NCBI RefSeq assembly: GCF_042682545.1
Contig: NZ_JBHUHQ010000015.1
DNA length: 64,000 nucleotides
DNA from: Ornithinibacillus salinisoli
Lineage (GTDB): Bacteria > Bacillota > Bacilli > Bacillales > Amphibacillaceae
Strand: one strand, 5' to 3'
Position numbers and translations under genes: made by a program. The stretch's first letter is position 1, and every line of letters starts with the position of its first letter. Under the pieces are notes generated by a model, which was given only the letters and a program-made list of their open reading frames with translations, made no database searches and was not told the DNA's origin. Shown here one piece after another: positions 60,254 to 64,000 of this stretch.

Positions 60254-61045
60254 ATGAGAGTGACGTTTGGTCAGTTTGATCCTGTATTAGGTAATAAATC
60301 TAATAATGTAAATCAGATGATCAGGATCATGGAACAAGCTTCGAAGGAAGCAGCAGACATTGTTATTTTTCCAGAACTAAGTTTAACCGGATATTTTATC
60401 CAAGATGTTAATACCAATTTAGCAGAACCAATTGATGGAGAAAGTATTCAAATTATCCAAGAGAAGAGTAGAAGCTTGAACGTACATACCATTTTACCCT
60501 GGCCGGAACTTGCTGATGATGGAAGCGTATATAACTCGGCATGTCTCATTTCTGATACAGGAGTAATCATTGGTACCTACCGAAAAGTCCATCTGTATGG
60601 AACGGAAAGGGAAGTTTTTGCAGCAGGTAATGAATTTAATGTATTTGATACAAAACTCGGTAGAATTGGGCTAATGATTTGTTTTGATTTGGACTTTCCG
60701 GAGTCTACTAGAATATTAAACTTAAAAGGTGCTGATATTGTTCTTTCACCGACGAATAATATGGGACCCTATCAACATTATCATGAGGTATATTTACAAA
60801 GTAGAGCAATGGAAAATGAGTTACCCATTGCTTCATGTAACCGTATAGGTAGAGAAAGAGAGCTTATCTTTTTTGGGGAAAGTGCTGCCTATGATGCCTA
60901 TGGGAATCGACTTATTAAATTAGACAACAAAGCGGCAATTCAAACAGTTGAAATCCCTATTAATGAAAAGAGGGACCCAAATTTAAAATATAATGAAAAT
61001 CGTTCACCCAAAAACTATAGTGAACTATTAAATTTAAATAAATAG
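60254..61045 (+). CDS. Carbon-nitrogen hydrolase (nitrilase/omega-amidase family)
   Basis: A 263-residue amidase of the nitrilase superfamily. The catalytic Glu lies in IVIFPELSLTGY near residue 43, the Lys in GTYRKVHLYGTE near residue 110 and the Cys in IGLMICFDLDFPEST near residue 144, completing the Glu-Lys-Cys triad. AAAGGAGG precedes the ATG at 60254; the frame from 60233 has no site. It forms an operon with the binding lipoprotein 11 bases downstream. It releases ammonia from an amide; the substrate is not known. Confidence 0.9.
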   Translation: MRVTFGQFDPVLGNKSNNVNQMIRIMEQASKEAADIVIFPELSLTGYFIQDVNTNLAEPIDGESIQIIQEKSRSLNVHTILPWPELADDGSVYNSACLISDTGVIIGTYRKVHLYGTEREVFAAGNEFNVFDTKLGRIGLMICFDLDFPESTRILNLKGADIVLSPTNNMGPYQHYHEVYLQSRAMENELPIASCNRIGRERELIFFGESAAYDAYGNRLIKLDNKAAIQTVEIPINEKRDPNLKYNENRSPKNYSELLNLNK

Positions 61046-61056
61046 GAGAATGTACA

Positions 61057-62055
61057 TTGAAGAAATTTAAACATATCATAAGTGGAATCAGTATTGTAAT
61101 CCTTATTTTTATAGTCGTTGGGTGTGGGGATAATGTCTCTAGTGACAAAAATGAGCCAATTGTTTTTGCAGATGCAGGGTGGGACAGTCTTCGTTTTCAC
61201 AATGAAGTTGCCGGTATCATAATCGAGGCTGGCTATGGTTATGATACAGAACAACGAACTGGTTCAAGTACGGCAGTATGGGTCGGTATTGAAGAGGGAG
61301 ATATTGATGTCCATATGGAGGTATGGAAAGATAATCTAGTAGACATTTATGAAAGTGGGATTGAAAATGGGGATTTTCAAAAAGTATCCCTAAATTTTGA
61401 TGATAATTACCAAGGATTCTATGTCCCGACATATGTGATTGAAGGGGATCCAGAACGGGGGATTGAACCAATTGCCCCTGATTTAAAATATATCACCGAT
61501 TTGCCAAAATATAAGGATCTATTTGAAGATCCAGAAGACAGTGAGAAAGGGCGTATTATTGGTGCTATTTCAGGATGGACGATTGATGAAATATTATATG
61601 AAGCGTATGAGCAGTATGGTTTAGAAGATACATTTAATTATTCTCGCCCAGGTTCTGAGGCGGCAATTAATGCATCACTAACTGAAGCTTATGAAAAAGG
61701 CGAGCCATGGGTAGGTTATAATTATGAGCCTAACTGGATTATCGGTATGTATGATATGACCCAATTAATAGAAAAAGAGGATGGTCCTTTGGCTGAAATT
61801 GCTACACAGGATATTGAAATTGTTGTAACTAAATCATTACCGGACCGTGCACCAAAAGTAACGGATTTTCTAGGTAACTACCAAACTTCAAGCGATATTG
61901 CTAATGAAGCTCTAGCGTATATCCAAGAAACCGATTCTTCTGCATATGATGCAGCTGTGAAATTCCTACAAGAAAATGAATCTATTTGGACAGAATGGGT
62001 ACCAGAAAAAGTAGCTAAGAAAGTAAAAGAAGAAATAGAGCAGGTCGAACTGTAG
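61057..62055 (+). CDS. Glycine betaine/proline-type ABC transporter binding lipoprotein (OpuAC-like)
   Basis: A 332-residue substrate-binding lipoprotein. The N-terminus has a signal and lipobox IVVGC near residue 23. The OpuAC pattern follows: FADAGWDSLRFHNEVAGIIIE, a HMEVWKDN motif near residue 87, and a WTIDEILYEAYEQYG motif. The several Trp residues (AGWDS, EVWKD, EPWVGYNYEPNWI) could form the aromatic box that holds quaternary ammonium groups. TTG start behind AGGAGA. No permease or ATPase gene lies nearby, so it must work with components encoded elsewhere. Confidence 0.88.
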   Translation: MKKFKHIISGISIVILIFIVVGCGDNVSSDKNEPIVFADAGWDSLRFHNEVAGIIIEAGYGYDTEQRTGSSTAVWVGIEEGDIDVHMEVWKDNLVDIYESGIENGDFQKVSLNFDDNYQGFYVPTYVIEGDPERGIEPIAPDLKYITDLPKYKDLFEDPEDSEKGRIIGAISGWTIDEILYEAYEQYGLEDTFNYSRPGSEAAINASLTEAYEKGEPWVGYNYEPNWIIGMYDMTQLIEKEDGPLAEIATQDIEIVVTKSLPDRAPKVTDFLGNYQTSSDIANEALAYIQETDSSAYDAAVKFLQENESIWTEWVPEKVAKKVKEEIEQVEL

Positions 62056-62098
62056 GGGAAAATTACTATTAATTGTTACATTAAATAGGAGGTATATT

Positions 62099-62890
62099 AT
62101 GAGTCAACAGATGGAACGAGTTGTTGGAGAAGGTGTCAAGGATTATTTGGTAAGACCAACCTTTAAAGCAATAGAGGAAGAACGTCAACATAATAAACAA
62201 AAATTAGCTGCAGCATTTCGCTTGTTTGGTCGGTTTGGGTTTTCAGAGGGAGCTGCTGGGCATATTACGTATCGCGATCCAGAATTAACGGATCATTTAT
62301 GGGTGAATCCATATGGTATGCACTTTAGCAAAATAAAAGCTTCGGACCTTGTACTAGTTAATAGTGAAGGGAAAGTGGTGGAAGGGAAATATTCGGTACA
62401 CAAATCCGCATTTTCTATCCATTCAGCTGTCCATGAAGCTCGCCCAGATGTAGTTGCATCTGCCCATGCTCATTCTGTATATGGAAAAACCTGGTCAGTA
62501 AGTGGAAGATTATTAGACCCTTTAACACAGGATGCTTGCTCTTTTTATAATGATCACTCTATTTTTGATGAATATAAAGGTGTTGCCTATGACGAAGAAG
62601 AAGGAGTGCGCATTGGAAAGGCATTAGGTGATAATAAAGCAGTTATTTTACGTAGTCATGGGCTTTTAACCGTCGGGCAATCCGTAGACTCAGCTGCATT
62701 TTGGTTCATTACTATGGAGCGGTCATGTCAATCTCAACTATTGGCAGAATCAGCTGGCATTGTAAATCCCATCGCACCTGAAGATGCAGCACATACGGCA
62801 GAACAAGTCGGTAGAGAAATCGATGGATGGGAAAGCTTTCAACCATTGTGGGAACGGATTGTTAGTGAAGAACCAGATTTGTTGGATTAG
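62099..62890 (+). CDS. Class II aldolase/adducin-family protein
   Basis: A 263-residue protein of the class II aldolase fold. GFSEGAAGHITYRDP near residue 41, LWVNPYGMHFSKIKASDL near residue 63, the metal His pair in ASAHAHSVYGK near residue 120 and RSHGLLTVG near residue 184 with the third His are all present. Family members are aldolases, epimerases or decarboxylases that use a divalent metal. A perfect AGGAGGT site precedes the ATG. Third gene of the amidase operon. Confidence 0.88.
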   Translation: MSQQMERVVGEGVKDYLVRPTFKAIEEERQHNKQKLAAAFRLFGRFGFSEGAAGHITYRDPELTDHLWVNPYGMHFSKIKASDLVLVNSEGKVVEGKYSVHKSAFSIHSAVHEARPDVVASAHAHSVYGKTWSVSGRLLDPLTQDACSFYNDHSIFDEYKGVAYDEEEGVRIGKALGDNKAVILRSHGLLTVGQSVDSAAFWFITMERSCQSQLLAESAGIVNPIAPEDAAHTAEQVGREIDGWESFQPLWERIVSEEPDLLD

Positions 62891-62974
62891 AGCGGGAGTT
62901 AGGGGAATGAGGGACAGTCCCCTCGTCCCACTCTTCATTACTACTATCGAAGAGTTTTCCTATAATACACCAAA

Positions 62975-63005
62975 AAATGACCACCAAATTGGTGGTCATT
63001 TTTAT
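62975..63005. terminator. Bidirectional terminator
   Basis: AAATGACCACC (62975-62985) and GGTGGTCATTT (62991-63001), perfect, with T and A tracts on either side. It serves the aldolase gene and the convergent minus-strand gene ending at 63036. Confidence 0.85.
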
Positions 63006-63035
63006 TAGGTATTATCAATAATAGAAACTAGTTAA

Positions 63036-63329
63036 TTAGGATATTTCCTTTATTAATTTATCTTTGTAGGAACTATAATACTCTGGAGTTCTCTTTAACG
63101 TCTCTACAATTATTCTCGTTATAGCACCTCTGAGAAAAAATAAAACTTGTTCCTTTGTTTCGCATTTTTCCAACGTATAAAGGATCCACTTTTTATTATC
63201 TCTCGTGCTAACTGCAAATAAATAATCTTTTACTTCCAGGCTATAATTCTGGTATGTATATTTATGTTGAGCATCAATTCCATGCTTCTGAAATACGAGA
63301 TGACATAATTCTTCGTAATAACTGTTCAT
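63036..63329 (-). CDS. Small protein of unknown function
   Basis: A 97-residue soluble protein starting MNSYYEELCHLVFQKHGIDA. The frame can be extended upstream to 63359, but on the minus strand AAAGGAG lies 7 bases before the ATG at 63329, so the shorter form is preferred. The sequence is mixed alpha/beta with a helical end (RGAITRIIVETLKRTPEYY). I do not recognise the family. Confidence 0.7.
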   Translation of the reverse strand: MNSYYEELCHLVFQKHGIDAQHKYTYQNYSLEVKDYLFAVSTRDNKKWILYTLEKCETKEQVLFFLRGAITRIIVETLKRTPEYYSSYKDKLIKEIS

Positions 63330-63394
63330 ATCATTACTCCTTTTATCTGATATGAACATTATTAACCAATTAGTATTTGCATATACCCTTTAAG

Positions 63395-63465
63395 GGGTCA
63401 GACCCCACGGGATATAGGGGTCAGTCCCTTCGACCCAATCACTTTTGGGACGAGGGGTCTGACCC
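63395..63465. repeat. GGGTCAGACCCC inverted repeat element
   Basis: GGGTCAGACCCC (63395-63406) is inverted at 63454-63465 as GGGGTCTGACCC; further GGGGTCAGTCCC and TTTTGGGACGAGG pieces lie between. The same GGGACAGTCCCCTCGTCCC kind of sequence occurs near 62913. It is a dispersed repeat with strong folding potential, not a gene. Confidence 0.55.
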
Positions 63466-63588
63466 TCAAGTATATGAAGAAAAAACTGTTACAACAAAAT
63501 CTCAAATTTACCTTAGCGAAACTTTTTAAATCTTTATAATAATTGTTAATTAATTTTAAATAAAATTCTTAAAATTCATGTAAAAGGG

Positions 63589-63616
63589 TTGACATTTTAT
63601 TTCATAGTGTTAAGAT
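63589..63616 (+). promoter_or_regulatory. SigA-type promoter of the second GntR gene
   Basis: TTGACA (63589-63594), 16-bp spacer, TAAGAT (63611-63616). The start codon is 46 bases downstream. Confidence 0.6.
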
Positions 63617-63618
63617 AT

Positions 63619-63652
63619 CGATAATTAAAAGTTATAATATTATAAATTATCG
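63619..63652. promoter_or_regulatory. Nested palindromes, probable GntR operator
   Basis: CGATAATT (63619-63626) and AATTATCG (63645-63652) are perfect inverted arms. Between them lies TTATAATATTATAA (63632-63645), a perfect 14-bp palindrome. Both overlap the expected transcription start of the GntR gene, as in autoregulated genes. Confidence 0.5.
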
Positions 63653-63661
63653 GAGGCATCT

Positions 63662-64000
63662 ATGATTAATAAAAATGCACCACATCCTTTATATCATCAA
63701 GTGAAAGATCATCTAGAAGCAAAGATTGTATCGGGAGAGTGGCCAAAAGGGTTCCAAATTCCTACAGAAAAAGAGCTAGCAGAGCGCTTTGATGTTTCGA
63801 CAATCACGATTAAACGGGCCGTTTTGGAACTTGTACATCAAGGAGTATTATATCGACAACGTGGGAAAGGAACCTTTGTTACTTCTAAAAAGGAAACTGA
63901 CTTACAGAGTTTAGTTACACTAAAGTATGGTCAGAAAGAAGGAGTAAAACATCCTCACCATACGAGAGAATTTCATAAGCAAGAAGCTAATCTCTTAATA
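63662..64000 (+). CDS. GntR-family regulator, HutC/UTRA type, 3' end cut by window
   Basis: The first 113 codons of a GntR regulator. The winged helix-turn-helix is complete: PLYHQVKDHLEAKIVSGEWPKGFQIPTEKELAERF, then VSTITIKRAVLELVHQGVLYRQRGKGTFV, the hallmark of the HutC subfamily. The start of a UTRA ligand domain should follow (LQSLVTLKYGQ and on), but the window ends. A CGGAGG site and a likely autoregulatory operator precede the ATG. Confidence 0.9.
   Translation, partial: MINKNAPHPLYHQVKDHLEAKIVSGEWPKGFQIPTEKELAERFDVSTITIKRAVLELVHQGVLYRQRGKGTFVTSKKETDLQSLVTLKYGQKEGVKHPHHTREFHKQEANLLI

Overview
The window is one contiguous piece of a low-GC Gram-positive chromosome. AGGAGG-type ribosome binding sites, many TTG/GTG starts, a YwqCDE-type exopolysaccharide kinase module, CdaR, RpiR and GntR regulators, LysM-NlpC/P60 wall hydrolases and Bacillaceae-style intergenic repeats point to a Bacillaceae member, plausibly of the Oceanobacillus/Virgibacillus kind (the genus is inference). 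I see no rRNA, tRNA or CRISPR array.

Layout. 1-7.1 kb: a sugar-catabolic operon behind an RpiR-type regulator, with three Gfo/Idh/MocA dehydrogenases, a fourth protein resembling only the C-terminal half of that family, a CE7-type esterase and a xylose-isomerase-like epimerase, ending in a decayed ROK kinase. 7.1-10.0 kb: a LysM-NlpC/P60 hydrolase and a NERD-domain protein bracketed by two arrays of one alternating ~21-bp repeat. 10.1-32.5 kb: an exopolysaccharide locus with Wzz-like modulator, tyrosine kinase, two tandem PHP phosphatases, two LuxR-type regulators, a PglF-like 4,6-dehydratase, GalU, a frameshifted pilin-like gene, PglE/PglC/PglD-like enzymes, glycosyltransferases, Wzy, an acetyltransferase, Wzx, a broken nucleotide-sugar dehydrogenase, Ugd and a uronate epimerase. 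The set suggests a repeat unit starting on a bacillosamine-type sugar and containing uronic acid. 32.5-36.4 kb: a gene graveyard with an IS3-family remnant and three genes each carrying one internal stop.

36.4-48.6 kb: a phosphoesterase, then a CdaR regulator and an operon that joins a GlcD/GlcF hydroxyacid oxidase, a TRAP transporter, an SDR, a PCC-domain protein, an acyl-CoA ligase and a thiolase/DUF35 pair. This looks like a complete import-to-CoA-cleavage route for an unidentified hydroxy acid and is the best candidate here for an undescribed pathway. 48.6-57.4 kb: DedA, an ECF sigma factor with its anti-sigma partner behind a probable autoregulated promoter, small membrane proteins, PlsY, and a GC-rich foreign-looking DUF2804 fragment. 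57.5-64 kb: a GntR/FCD regulator with a clear promoter and twin operator boxes, then a PLP lyase, a nitrilase-family amidase, an orphan glycine-betaine-type binding lipoprotein and a class II aldolase; the window ends inside a second GntR regulator.

Two themes recur. Several genes have excellent ribosome binding sites placed before ATA or ATT where ATG is expected, and several genes are interrupted by single lesions. Both could be real biology, recent decay or sequence error, and they deserve checking against reads and close relatives.
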